Shown: positions 1 to 11,335 of the stretch, piece after piece
Layout of the letters: the number at the start of each line of letters is the position of its first letter
How positions within the stretch are numbered: position 1 is the stretch's first letter
The notes under the pieces: model-generated
What the model was told of the DNA's origin: nothing
The model's input: only the letters and a program-made list of their open reading frames with translations
Databases searched by the model: none
Assembly (NCBI RefSeq): GCF_004210375.1
Contig: NC_134834.1
Coordinates: 142,137,009-142,201,008, forward strand
Origin: Tachypleus tridentatus
Taxonomy: Eukaryota; Arthropoda; Merostomata; Xiphosura; Limulidae
DNA length: 64,000 bases
Reading direction: 5' to 3'
Made by a program: the position numbers and the translations under genes

Positions 1-120
1 ACCGTAACATTATAACGCTCCTACGGCTGAAAGGGCTAGCATATGTGGTGTGACAGTGGTTAGAACACGCGACCCTCAGATTACGAATCCAGCGCCCTAA
101 CCACCTAGCCATGCCGGGCC
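1..120 (-). mobile_element. SINE family A (tRNA-derived), cut by window start
   Basis: Minus-strand copy of the commonest repeat here. The tRNA-like head ends at 120 (GGCCCGGCATGG on the minus strand) and a B-box-like sequence lies near 70-82. The tail is beyond the window edge. It is diverged from the fullest copies at 10,424 and 31,698. Confidence 0.85.
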
Positions 121-372
121 AGCGTTTAGCATTGTAGGCTCTATATATAGGCTTAGAACTAATCTAAATATCCTAATTTAAGAACTGTTAATTACAGACT
201 CAACTAAAAATAATAATGAAACATTAACAATTTTTATACGCTAATTATTTTATTACAACACTTATACACTGTACTGGTAAAAGCGAAATGTTCTGTATGA
301 TAAACTGGGCCATGAAAATTGAGGTAGTTAAAAATACAAGTTGAAACAGGTTGAACATTTTCACTCTGTTTT

Positions 373-501
373 GTTATTATTATCTATTATAATACTATTC
401 ACTTTATTATTATGTATTATAATACTATTCACTTTATTACATGTATTATGTATTATAATACTACTCACTTTATTATTATCTATTATAATACCGTTCACTT
501 T
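373..501. repeat. Minisatellite, 30-36 bp units, 4 copies
   Basis: Four units begin near 373, 406, 436 and 472. Each contains ATTATAATACTATTCACTTT or a one- or two-base variant. The 77-residue isoleucine/leucine frame across it (341-574) is a product of the repeat, not a gene. Confidence 0.85.
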
Positions 502-1390
502 TGTCTGTCCTGAAAATGTCCCGTATTTTATCAGCCAAACAAGTATGCGCGCGTATTTCATTTCAATGGATTAAACAGGAGACGGATGTATATATACTTG
601 ATCAAGGTGTTTTTTTTTTGTAAGGCCTTTCGGTAGATCGTAGATGATGTTATAAGTTTATTCATTTGTAGTATTAAAGTTTAGCCTTAACTGAACTAAA
701 GCAAAAAACACACACAAGTTTCCGTGTTATTTCCTTATCCTGTCTAATAAAGGCTTAACTAATGTTAAGAGTAAGACAAGTGTACTCGTAGATTACGGTG
801 TCTGCCATTACAATTATATAATTCTTTTGTATAATTCTAGAAGTATTGTAGTTAAAGAAATACTACTTTAATAAGGATACTAACTGGCCTGCAATGTTTC
901 ACGGGTCTCTGCTACTTATTTAAAAGGCAACGTATTGATATTTCACATATATTAATGAGCAGATTTAAGTGTCTTTATAAAAACACTTCATGCAATTCCT
1001 GGAACTTCTTAATAAACGTCAAACATAAAGTGACGTACTTACTGAGGTAGTTGAATCAAGCGTTAGAAAAAAAAAACACAAAAAAACACGTCCCATTTCA
1101 TCGAAAGTGGCCTTGACGAACAAGGCCTTTCAGGTTTTTGACTATGTTTTACCAAAATTGCAACAACAGCATAAACAACAGTACGGATATATTCATGCTC
1201 ATTGTTAAGGTAAATAGTTCTTTGTTTTTCAAAATATAGACTATTTGAAATCATTAGCGATTATAATACCACCTATTTCTTCATATTCACGCATTTGGGC
1301 AAAAATATTAAATTTATCAATAAGCAGGTAAACAACAATCTCTACGTATAATGAAGTGATTTATTTATGGTAACACATGAATAATTACTT

Positions 1391-1450
1391 CATGTTTATA
1401 AATCATTGTTTGTCTACTTATAATTATATTAGCATAATATGCTTTCTTAT
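1391..1450 (+). repeat. Fragment of the dispersed repeat seen at 30.27 kb
   Basis: The words TTATAAATCATTG and TATATTAGCAT occur in the same order and spacing here and at 30,279-30,325. This suggests a dispersed family with one truncated copy here. Confidence 0.5.
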
Positions 1451-1707
1451 TCAAGTAAGTTTAGAAACTGTTTAATTATAATTATGTAACGTCTGTGTCA
1501 TTATATCTCAAACAATTCCAAAAAACAATTTAAAATAGATAACTTGTATCAGAGTGATTTGACCATTTTCCCCATTAAACACATAGATCTGCCATCTTTA
1601 CCAACAGTAATAAATTATATTTTAGACAAAGCTACTGCCGGTACGAATTTCTTTTCTGATATACAATTTTCAGCGTCGCCTTTGATAATGTATTATATTT
1701 TACAGCG

Positions 1708-1890
1708 TATTTGATAATGTCAAGGTGTACCTATCCTTAAAATCAGCACCGTATACCTCACAGTGTGTTTGATAATGTTAAGGTAAACCTGTACATTAAA
1801 TTAACACTATACTTAATAGAATATATTCTGTAATGCTAAGATATATCCATACATAAAACTACCTCTATACACTTTAATAGACGATACTTA
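1708..1890. repeat. Minisatellite, about 60 bp unit, 3 copies
   Basis: TTTGATAATGTCAAGG at 1,708, TTTGATAATGTTAAGG at 1,768 and a more diverged third start near 1,827. A partial unit begins near 1,680. Units are moderately diverged, so the array is old. Confidence 0.7.
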
Positions 1891-2647
1891 ATGCAAACAA
1901 GACCTGTATCTAAGTTGGCAGTATTAATAACAGTTTTAGTGATAATTAAACCTCATCACGATTTGAAAACTTTAGATGAATTAATTCAAAATAATCTTAA
2001 CAGTTAAATGAGACAGTAATTATTATTTTGCTACTATTATTAAACGAATACGGTCGTATTATAAACATATTAAGTTAGTATAATTCTCTTTAGAGCAGGG
2101 TGAGAAAAAAGTCCGGAAAAATACAGGGGTTAGAACACAGTTATAAAGCAGCATAGATAATCACTTGGTGCTGGTTCAGTATTAAATAACTTCTTTAAAA
2201 TATTGTTCTTGAGTAAGACCGATGGTTTAGATTAAATATATGCTGGATTGACAACAACTTTATTAAAGCCATATTTCTTTACACGCCGCTTCCCAGATAT
2301 TTCATCAAGTCGGTAGATGTTTATTTTTACCTCAGAACTACACAATGGGCTACCTGCACTCTGTTCCCAACGGCGAATCAAGTACCGGATTTTAGAGTAC
2401 TTATCGCTTACCCACCAAGAAACAGACGATAGAAATATAGTGTTTCTTATCCTCATTAACAATGCATGTATTTAACTATTTTTAACAGCAGATAGATATG
2501 GAAAACAGAAAATGCAGATCATGACTTCATTAAAAGAAAAACAACAACAAACGATCCACGATATTATTTGCATCTACAGATAAATATAAATCACCTTATA
2601 TTTCTGGTTAGCATTGATAAACTAAGATATAAATAAAGTATGTCAGT
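1891..2647. other. Non-coding stretch, nothing recognised
   Basis: No exon-like frame, RNA gene or clear repeat structure was seen. Confidence 0.45.
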
Positions 2648-2921
2648 GGTTTGGTTTGTTTTCAATTTCGCGCAAAGCTACACGAGGGCTATCCGTGCTA
2701 GCCGTCCCTAATTTAGCAGTGTAAGACAAGATGGAAGGCAGCTAGTCATCACCACCCACCGCCAACTCTTGGGCTACTCTTTTGCCAACGAATAGTGGGA
2801 TTTGACCGTACATATAATGTCCCAACGACTGAAAGGGCGAGCATTTTTGGTGTGACGGGGATTCGGATCCGCGACCTTCAGATTACGATTTGATTGCTTT
2901 AACCACCTGGCCATGCCAGGC
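2648..2921 (-). mobile_element. SINE family A, near full length
   Basis: Minus orientation. The 3' tail (rc of GCGCAAAGCTACACGAGGG) is at 2,671-2,690 and the tRNA-like head ends at about 2,921. The body includes the conserved rc of CCCACTATTCGTTGG. Confidence 0.92.
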
Positions 2922-3019
2922 CGCCACCACTGCTGTGTAAGAAACAAACTTCATAAGCAACAATCAAACCTACACTACTGCGCGCCAGTAATTTGGCAGA
3001 AAAGCTGAGAAAATCGTTT

Positions 3020-3240
3020 GTTTCTTTCCTGCGTTAGGTGTCTCTAATTTAAAAGTGGTATATGAGGAAGGTACCTAGTCAACACCACCCACCTCCAACT
3101 CTTGAAATACTCTTATTATACAGAATAGCAGGATTTTATCGTCACATTTATAACGCACTCACCGCCTCAAAGTGCCGATTTGATTTATTCATATTTTACT
3201 TGTAGTCCAGTATGCTAACCACAGTGCCATGTGCCGACCA
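3020..3240 (-). mobile_element. SINE family A, strongly diverged
   Basis: Recognisable landmarks in the right order are 'cctagtcaacaccaccca', 'ccaactcttgaaatactc' and 'catttataacgc', ending in a decayed tRNA head near 3,240. It is much older than its neighbour at 2,648. Confidence 0.7.
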
Positions 3241-4496
3241 AAAACACCTTTGGCAGGGTACTTGACTTGTATGTAGTTAGTTAACTAGAATTACTGTGGT
3301 TTTTGTTTCTACACCCGTCTTTCTCATGCAAATATATTTTGTTTACAAAATATGACTTTATGCCCCTGAATAAAAATAATCAAGTATTCGAAAACACTTT
3401 AGTTCTGGGGTTGTTCACGTTAGTCTCAATAAATTTCACATTCTTCTTTATTATATTGCTACCAATACAAGGACATGTTTTCAACTTCATGATGATGTGT
3501 GTGTTTTTATTGTTGTTCTTTTTTGAGGGGAAGGTATTTAAGGGTTAGACAGCTCGTTTTCGTAGCCATATCTTTCATTTTGTAGATGAGGTACTTGTTC
3601 TGTAGTTGTTTAACAATATTGTTAAATGTACATTCTTCGTTGAACAGGGCTGTAACGTTATCCTACTTTCATAATAATATTACAGATTCTTGTTTTTAAT
3701 CAAAGGTAAAACTGAAAAATAAACTGTGATGTTGGGTCCTAATATATTATTTTATTCGCTGTGCCATTTGCAACACGACAATATTATTCACATGCCTAAA
3801 TCAATCTAAGTTACTAAATGGTAAGTTAAGAGGACTTAAAAACTCTACATATATTATGCACACGTCACTATTATAAGAGGTCTAACTAGTTCCTTGGTTT
3901 TTTGACCCAAACTATGCTATCTGGCTTGATTAAGAGAAAATGCCGTCCACAAGAGAGGAGAAACAAAATCACAGAATATGTTAAATCTCTAAGTAATAGA
4001 TTATCTCTTCAATTTTACACTTTATCCATTATTTAATCCCGAATAATACATTTTGCACAATGCCACATTATTCAGATACTATAGGTTACTATACAATGAG
4101 TTAAAAGAGCTGATTGATTTGGAATTAAGCACAAAACTATACAATGGGCTTCACATGCTTTTCCAACCACTGAGGGGCGAGTTAAAAGGATTAAATACTC
4201 CATAAATATTTAAGTTATACGTCTAGCGTATGAAAATTGCACTGTTAAATAGCAGGTAAATATTCTCAATAAGTTATATAGGTAATAAACATGCAAATAG
4301 TTGGCTCCACGAGCCGTATCTTTGCTACACGTCACTATGCTTGACATACATTAATTTTTGTCATAAAGCGAGCTCATTCTTCTCTGAAATACTTTGAGAT
4401 TGAGCTGTTATACCAGTATGAACAGGCTTGCCTCTGCCATGATTTTATGAGTTATTTAAATCAAGCTAAATTCAACTTTTGGTACATTTGTGTAGT
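3241..4496. other. Non-coding stretch, nothing recognised
   Basis: AT-rich. The 81-residue hydrophobic frame at 3,303-3,548 is T-rich composition and lacks a convincing start context, splice sites or a domain. Confidence 0.45.
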
Positions 4497-4772
4497 GTGT
4501 TTGTTTGTTTGAATTTTCGCCAAGTTACTCACTGTGCTGTGTACTCTAGGTTCTCTAATTTTAAAGGTATGGACTAGAAGGAAGATAGCTAATCAACAAA
4601 AAAACCATCGCCAAAACTTAAGTTACCCTTTACCAACGAATAGTGAGATCGACTGTTACATTATAAAGCTTTCACGACTTAAAAGGGCGAGCATATTCGG
4701 TAAGAACTTCCAATCTTGCGACCCGCAGAATGCGAGTTTAGCGCCTTAACGACGATACCAGACTATGCCAGA
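4497..4772 (-). mobile_element. SINE family A, diverged
   Basis: Minus orientation. Family landmarks include 'accaacgaatagtgagatcg', 'cattataaagc', 'agggcgagcatattcgg' and a decayed head. The 71-residue frame at 4,534-4,749 is SINE sequence. Confidence 0.8.
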
Positions 4773-4782
4773 AATTGATTTT

Positions 4783-5057
4783 GTTTATTTTTTTAATTTT
4801 GCACAAAGCTACTCGAGGGCTATCTGTGCTACCAATCCCTAATTTAGCAGTGTAAGACTAGAGGGAAGGCAGCTAGTCATCACCACCCACCGTCAACTCT
4901 TTGGCTACTCTTTTTACCACCGAATAATGGGATTGACCGTCACATTATAACGCCCACACGGCTGAAAGGGCGATCATGTTCGGTGCGACTGGGATTCGAA
5001 CCCGTGACCCTAGGATTACGAGTTGAACGCCTTAACACACCTGGCCATGCTGGGTCT
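4783..5057 (-). mobile_element. SINE family A, near full length
   Basis: It lies directly beside the 4,497 copy. Tail, body ('cattataacgcccac') and head with B box (rc of GGGATTCGAACCCGTGACC) are all present in order. Confidence 0.92.
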
Positions 5058-6929
5058 ACAAGAAATTGAGTTCGCACAGTAACTGATATATTGTACTATT
5101 TCCTAACAGCAAAAAATACTGATGGAGCAAACAAATGAAGTACGTACGTGATATATTAGAGACAATGGAACATCCGATTTAGATTTTTCGTCATGTTTTA
5201 ACTCGACATCAGAAACAATCACAGTCGTGTCATATCAACTAACTTGTATTTTTGTTTTTGAAAACAGTACTTAAAGAACCACAAATACCTTTACCAGAAC
5301 CTAACCTCATAGTTTGTGTAGTTTTAAGTTTACTCTAAATTAACGGAATCTCCGATATTCCAATTCAACTGCTAAGAAATTCGGGAAAAATAAGTGTTGG
5401 TAATGTGTACTTTTCGAACAACAAAGCGACACATCACTTGGAATTACAAAATAAAACAAATACAGTTTTCAGCTCATTCTCTCAGAATTAAATCTAGCCT
5501 ATTAGTGAATTATTCTAATATTAATGAATTGATACTCATAAGAAACTGAAATGCACTAAACTGTATTATTATAAAACATTTTACTACAAAACTAATTTAT
5601 CCTGTCTCTTTATTCTTCGATGATTTAAATCATTTGTTCAAAACCTTTATGTAAGTTGTATAATGGCGTAAAATACCCGCTCTTCGCTGGGAGGCTCCAA
5701 GTTTTCTCCAGTTTACCGATTAAGTTCTTGAATTATCGCCAATTGCTTTCCATAGCTATCGCAAAGGGATTTTTATCTGATAACCCTGATACGACACCCC
5801 CCTACAGTATATAAACATGTGTGCCACCTCTGGCGTCGTTAGATTTTTAATGGGTGTATGAAGTATATGAAAATAGTTGTAAACATATCACCCTGGGTAA
5901 TCTTATTGCGGCCAGAAATATAAGAAAAATTACTTCTACATTCATTTTATCCCTGGCTGATATTTTGGCTTTCTTTAGCCTCTCTAGGCAGGGGTGCTAC
6001 ACCGTACAAATAATAACACCCCGACCCATCCTGAATCCGCTCCTCAACTTTTATTCTATTAGCTCCAAACCTGTGAGAAGAGTTTGCCGGCAGACAAGTT
6101 CAGAAACACTACAATGTTTGTATTGCCATCTAGCGAATAAAATAGTATTTGTTAAAATTACTTGATCTTTTATTCGACTTGATGTTTTGATTTTAGAATG
6201 TTGTGTTCACCATGGTAAACAAACCTTTCCGACTTGCAACTTGAACATTTGACATTTGAAAACAACGTTTAAGTATAGGAATGTTTTAGTTTCTATTACG
6301 TATTATATTTACAATGTCACATTTTGAACCACACTGTTTCTACACATTGTCATGAATTATTTTAATATTTTGTTTTTCTTTCTCGAAGAATTATCGTTTC
6401 TTTAGCGGTATATATTTTTCGCGGTCAATATTATATTTTACATTATAGATGACAAATCACATTTCATCAACTGTTAAGTTTCTTTTCATGAGTAGGCCAA
6501 GTATTTAGTTTAATGCTACGTTTCTAAGTATTTATCTAAATGCTAAATTTCCAAGTATGTATTTTAATGCTAAATTTCTAAGTATGTGTTTTGATACTAA
6601 GATTTATGTATTTATTAAGTTTAAGAACATTCCAGAGTGAGAAACATGAGAAGGTAATGAAGAAAACAATGTCCTATTAATAACAGAAAAAAAATGTGTT
6701 TGAAAAAAATTTTCACTGTTTATATAACATGGCTTAATTTAGAAACGTCTCTAAAGACCGACGTGTATAAGTGCTTTATATAATAATATAACATAATGTT
6801 TAGGCACAACAAAGGATCCATCTGAGCTGTTCTAACCTTTCAATTAAAATAAATGTATTTTAAAAAAATAATAAATAAATAAAAGAAAAAGAAATAAAAA
6901 TATTAATAAATATATAAATAAATTTAAAG
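5058..6929. other. Non-coding stretch, one small tandem repeat
   Basis: About 5,640-6,170 is slightly richer in GC and includes a 103-residue plus-strand frame (5,854-6,165) with no domain or splice support. About 6,500-6,600 has roughly three 30-35 bp units built on AATGCTAAATTTCTAAGTAT. Nothing else was recognised. Confidence 0.45.
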
Positions 6930-8530
6930 CTAACCTTTATTATTCATATAGTTATCAAGCTTTCTCCTAAACTTATTTAGATTTACTACAACCACACTAT
7001 TTGAACGCAACTCGTTAGAAAAATAAAACCATCTTAGCTGAAGATTACTTCTACCCTGCCAAAGTTTATACTTGTGTCCCCTAGTTCTACAATTCTGACT
7101 GATAAATATAAAAAAGTTGATGCATCCAGACTATCAGTTCCCTTTACAATCTTAGACACTTCAATCAGGGTTTCCACTCACTGACAACCCCTGTTAAAAT
7201 ACAAACTTCAAGACTGAACATATTCAAAATGTGACCTAACCAGTGATTTTTACACTGAAATTATAACTTCTTTAGACTTGTATTCAATATTTATGTATGC
7301 ACAACCTAAACTTTTATTTGACTCACCCCTAGCAATGGTACACTACTTGGATGATTTCAGAGACTGAATAACCACTGCACCAAATTCCTTTCTTTCATAA
7401 TATTGTGGCTATTCTCATCCAAATTATACTTATAATTCAAATTATGATTATATAAATGTATTATCTTGCAGTTATCCCATCTGCCATTTATTTGTCCAAC
7501 TCACTAAATGATCTAAATCATTCTGTAAAGCAGCAACACCCAAGACCTTAATATAATCAGCAAATGTAAGTAATTTATTGGCTATTCCTTCATCTTCGTC
7601 ATTGATATAAATCAAAAAGAGCAAAGATCCTAAGACTGAGCCCTCAGGTACCCTACTCGTAAAATTAATTCATTTCGATGAATTCGATTTATGACAAACA
7701 TTTACTTTCTTCCATCCAGTCATTTATCTATCTAATTAGTTAATTTAAACTCACATCCAATACAGATAATTTTCTTCACAAGCCTTTTATGTACCACCTT
7801 GTCAAATGCTTCTTGAAAATATATATATACATTACATCTACACCATTAACGTCATCTACGTAAACAATAACCCTTTTCAAAGAATCTCAAAACATTTGTA
7901 AGCTAAGATTTTTTCCTTAGTGAAACCATGTTGACTGTTGAATAAAATTATAAACTTAGTTAAATGACTTTGTAAAACAGCTTTTATCACACTTTCCAAA
8001 ATTTTTCCCACAAATAATGTAAGATTAATACGCCTATAATTACTAGAACAATTCTTATTACCTCCTTAGAAAAGAAGAGTGACATTAGCTACCTTCCAAT
8101 CTTTTGGCCCAAGAACTCACACACACACAAAAGTATTAAGTGTCTTATATATTCAGTCTTTAACCTCTTTCAAACTCCTTGTGGAAATATTATCAAGCCC
8201 AGGAACCTTCTCGTACTTCAAACTTTTCAATGTTTTCTTAATAGCTCAAACTTAATGTGATCATTTTGTTTTATCTTTTTTCATCTATCAACTGTTAAAG
8301 ACGATGAATATTACTTAAATCTCATTAGCAAAATTGAAGAAAAAGCAGAATTTAATAAACTAGCTGTCATATAATCATCGGATACGATCCTTCATTTATC
8401 ATACCTCAAAGGTCCTACCCTCATGTTAACTATTTGTTTACCCCTAATGTATTTGAAAAAATCCTCACTGTTAATTTTTAGCCAACTTCTTTTCACATAT
8501 CCTTTTTGTATTCTCAAGAAGGCCAGTACG
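6930..8530 (-). mobile_element. Non-LTR retrotransposon fragment, CR1/L2-like reverse transcriptase
   Basis: Conceptual minus-strand reading, broken by stops and frame changes, shows the reverse-transcriptase landmarks of the CR1/L2/Jockey group in order. These are an EKKLAKN-like stretch near 8,485, a NYRRINLTLFVGKILE segment near 8,020, QHGFTKE near 7,915, FQEAFDKVVHKRLVKK near 7,790, VPEGSVLGSLLFLIYIND near 7,615-7,655, FADYIK near 7,560 and DLDHLVSWTNKWQM near 7,490. The usual catalytic FADD reads FADY, and many stops are present, so it is dead. The 5' part and endonuclease are absent. The 3' limit near 6,930 is approximate. No target-site duplication was identified. The family assignment comes from remembered motif order, not from a search. 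Confidence 0.85.
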
Positions 8531-8533
8531 GGT

Positions 8534-8636
8534 ATTAAAACTTTAAATAAACTAAAGCACAGAACACCGTTAATCTGAAGACGGCCTAAGAAATTCGAAA
8601 CTCTGTTCTGTACTTGATTTTAATTAATGTTTTAAC
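8534..8636 (+). other. Inverted repeat with hammerhead-ribozyme-like core
   Basis: Outer arms about 8,534-8,567 and 8,605-8,636 pair imperfectly, including AAGCACAG with CTGTACTT and TTAAAAC with GTTTTAA. Inside, CTGAAGA at 8,575-8,581 fits the hammerhead CUGANGA box and GAAAC at 8,597-8,601 fits the second core box, separated by what looks like a decayed stem II (CGGCCTAAGAAATTC). ACAGAAC and GTTCTGT flank the core. Activity is doubtful because stem II no longer pairs well. Such ribozymes are known in Penelope-like retroelements; the link is inference. Confidence 0.4.
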
Positions 8637-8936
8637 AGCAACCTTCTTGAGAATACATTTTTACTTCACGTTGGTTTCACGTCATCACGAACACAACTTT
8701 TCTGATATTTTAATTTCTCGTTTGACCAATTTTTAAATTTTGTTCATCATTTATAATCTTCTAAATTACCCGTCATACAAGCCAATTTAAATTTCTTAAA
8801 TTTGCGATGCTTTTCTTTAATTTTATCTCAACTGTTTTATTAAGAAAAAATGTGCACTACCAATATGACAACAACAGATTTTGTCTGCAGACTAAATAAA
8901 AATACTTAAATTAATTAAAGTTAGAAAAATTTCAAA
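8637..8936. other. Non-coding stretch, nothing recognised
   Basis: AT-rich DNA between the hairpin and a local duplication. Confidence 0.4.
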
Positions 8937-9300
8937 ACTAGAAAGAAGTACACCGTCGGGCATTTTCCAGTTACCATAAAAATTAGGGTAGTCGAGGTAG
9001 TCAGTTCCAAATGACGTAAGCCAAAAGTGTATAAAAACGTGAAAGTGTTCCTTATTTCCATGTCTTTTCTTTGTTTCCCCTTATTTGAAAAAACAAAAAC
9101 AAAACAATTGTAAAACAAAATAGCTCATACACATTGTCGGATAGTTTCCAGTTACAATACCAAAAATTAAGGGATTCTAGCCAACCAGCCCAAAGTGTAT
9201 AAAATACATTTATGCCATATTTCATAGGTTTTTATCTCCCTTCTATGGAAAAAAAGAGTACAACATGATAGTCTACCTACACCGTTGAACAGTATCAGAC
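8937..9300. repeat. Tandem duplication, about 185 bp unit, 2 diverged copies
   Basis: The segment starting near 8,950 recurs near 9,133. Shared words in order are TTTCCAGTTAC, AAAATTA, AAAGTGTATAAAA and a final run before AAAAAA. The small minus-strand frames at 8,921-9,118 and 9,167-9,355 fall in these copies and are not supported as genes. Confidence 0.6.
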
Positions 9301-9447
9301 AACCATAAGAAATATTAAAGAAATCGAGTGGGCCAGCTCTCCTATGTAAGGACAAATTCTATCACTGCTGAAGTCTGGTATGGTTTTAATCGAGTGCTCT
9401 TGACTGAAAGCAAGAATGATAAATTGTATAGTTTCCACTGTTTTTAA

Positions 9448-9687
9448 ACTAAGAGTAAGCTATTGATATCTAAGATTGTGTTTGAAAATATACCTTTCAA
9501 TAAAACAAAACAAGATAAAAGGAGAAAAACTTCTGTTGATAACACGGAAGAATCTTTATCACAGCAAGGAGAGCATTACTGCAAGAATAGAGAAAAGGTT
9601 AGAAACAGTTATGCTAAATTTGTGAAACAAGCCTTATCTATCAAGTTAGCCAAAGAAGAGGCTGCCAGTCCAGCAAAACAAGGATGA
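9448..9687 (+). CDS. Possible terminal exon or retrocopy fragment, unidentified
   Basis: A plus-strand frame stays open from 9,448 to a TGA at 9,685-9,687. It encodes a hydrophilic, lysine-rich stretch (KQDKRRKTSVDN, then KFVKQALSIKLAKEEAASP) with amino-acid composition more like a real protein than the AT-driven frames nearby. It has no ATG: the first candidate start is TTG at 9,463. If real, it would be an internal or last exon entered through a weak acceptor such as TTTTTAAACTAAG ending at 9,453. I do not recognise the family and saw no partner exon upstream. A pseudogene fragment or chance frame is equally possible. Confidence 0.2.
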   Translation, partial: TKSKLLISKIVFENIPFNKTKQDKRRKTSVDNTEESLSQQGEHYCKNREKVRNSYAKFVKQALSIKLAKEEAASPAKQG

Positions 9688-9859
9688 CAAATTTTAGTTT
9701 ATTTTAAAATGTTGGTTATTACTTAAGGAAGCTTGAAACAAATATATTTTTAAAAACATTGAAGAGGTTATTTCATTTTTATGCTTTCCATTATTTTATT
9801 CAACTCTAAGAAATGTGAATTTTAAATTATCTTTGTGTGTTTAGTTGATCATTGTATGG

Positions 9860-9988
9860 TTTCGCACTGTTCACACGTTCAGCTCTCTCAGAGCTCTAGA
9901 ACTGTCAATGTGCACACCTTTAGCTCTCCAAACATTCTAAACCTGCCAGTGCCCAGACAGTCAGTTCTCAGTAAACTCTAGATCTGCT
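9860..9988. repeat. Minisatellite, about 41 bp unit, left block
   Basis: Roughly three units built on GTTCAGCTCT...CTCTAGAACTGTCAATGTG, with variants. The same unit reappears at 11,170-11,335, so the array is interrupted by the 1.2 kb element between them. Confidence 0.75.
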
Positions 9989-11169
9989 ATTGTTGTAAGA
10001 GATTTACTGTTGTACATTTATTTAAGTGCATATGCTTGTTTATGAATAGTTTTCATTTTTGCATGTGACATATATTGCTGACTATGAATTGCACAAATCT
10101 CGCCTGTTTCCGAAATCTGTAAAACGTTCCTGTGCGTAAGAATCAACGGTGTACTAGATGCATATATAATACTCGTTATTCACAGTATCGTCACGAGCTT
10201 TGGTGAAGGTTCTAGTGTCTCGCGTGATTGATATATAAAAACCGGCTAACCGACAGACGGAAGAAAGAACATTACTAGACAGCTACAGTCAGTACGTTAT
10301 AGGCTTAAGAAGATATACTAGTGATTAGCACCTATTAATTGGAAAACTACAAAACTGGACCAGGAACATTTATAGATTTCGCATATTTCGAACCGTTCAA
10401 CTTCAGTGAATTACTTAGGACGTGGCCCGGCATGGCCAAGCGTGTTAAGGCTTGCGACTCGTAATCTGAAGGTCGCGGGTTCGCATCCCCGTTGCGCCAA
10501 ACATGCTCGCCCTTTCAGCCGTAGGGGCGTTATAATGTGACGGTCAATCCCACTATTCGTTGGTAAAAGAGTAGCCCAAGAGTTGGCGGTGGGTGGTGAT
10601 GACTAGCTGCTTTCTTTCTAGTCTTACACTGCTAAATTAGGGACGGCTAGCACAGATAGCCCTCGAGTAGCTTTGTGCGAAATTCAGAAACAAACAAACA
10701 AACTTAGGACGTAAGAATTTCTATGAGAACTTTAACTGTTTCTTCTGTAAGGTATGAGGGTAGTCAAGAAAGACGTCGTTAGCTTAAGAGTGCTGTGACA
10801 ATATCAACTCAGAATCAATTTGTTCGTCGTGGAGCTGAATTGTCGATAAAATATTTAGTTCTGGACAGGATATAACACTCAGTATAGTTTATAAAACTCT
10901 TGTACATAAACCATCATTTGTAATAACTATTAGAAATAAATTGTATTTTTTTAAGTTTGTATTATAAAATATATTTGTGTTAAAAAGGAAAATTTTGTAC
11001 ACCATTTTGGTTGGCAAATAACAAATTTATTACATGTTAACACTTAATTAACTACTAAGCTGAAATTCAAATTTCCTCTTATTAGAGAGAGTAAAACGTA
11101 ATGTATATAACGTGATAAATCGAAGACTTATCTGAAACAAAAATATAATATGGTTTGCCAATTTACATA
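9989..11169 (+). mobile_element. Dispersed non-coding element, possibly an old solo LTR, inserted in a minisatellite
   Basis: It separates two blocks of the same ~41 bp minisatellite. Its right half (about 10,786-11,110) is homologous to 26,256-26,545, so it is a repeat family. It has a TATA-like TATATAAAAACC at 10,230-10,241 about 200 bp before a SINE insertion, and no coding sequence. A regulatory-looking non-coding body of this length fits a solo LTR, but the ends are not certain, so the class is inference. Treat as a fossil. Confidence 0.45.
10424..10702 (+). mobile_element. SINE family A, full length, with target-site duplication
   Basis: One of the two best copies. It begins GGCCCGGCATGGCCAAGCG (A-box-like), has a B box GGTTCGCATCC at 10,478-10,488, a body with CCCACTATTCGTTGG, and a tail TTTGTGCGAAATTC followed by an (AAAC)n end. 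CTTAGGACGT flanks it at 10,414-10,423 and 10,703-10,712, a clear 10 bp target-site duplication. It sits inside the dispersed element at 9,989-11,169 and is therefore younger than it. Confidence 0.95.
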
Positions 11170-11335
11170 CGTTTACCTCTTTCTAAGCTCTAGACCTGCC
11201 ATGTACACCCGTTCAGCTCTGTAATGAAAACTCTAGATCTCCCAGTGTGCTCATGTTCATCTCTTTAAAAGCCGTAGACCTTTCAGTGCACACATATTCA
11301 GCTTTTTAAAAGCTCTAAGCCTAATGAGTGGAGAT
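11170..11335. repeat. Minisatellite, about 41 bp unit, right block
   Basis: Three to four units with CTCTAGACCTGCC, CTCTAGATCTCCCAGTGTG and a GTAGACCTTTCAGTGCACAC variant. This continues the block at 9,860-9,988. Confidence 0.75.

Larger units (their letters stand above)
121..1707. other. Non-coding stretch, no gene seen
   Basis: AT-rich sequence holding a short minisatellite (373-501) and a fragment (about 1,391-1,450) that matches 30,271-30,330. Open frames are short, AT-driven and without splice or domain support. Confidence 0.5.

Noticed and set aside
5854-6165. 103-residue plus-strand gene in a GC-richer patch
   Set aside because: No recognised domain, no convincing splice sites and no repeat of the composition signal elsewhere. 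A chance frame or old repeat is more likely.
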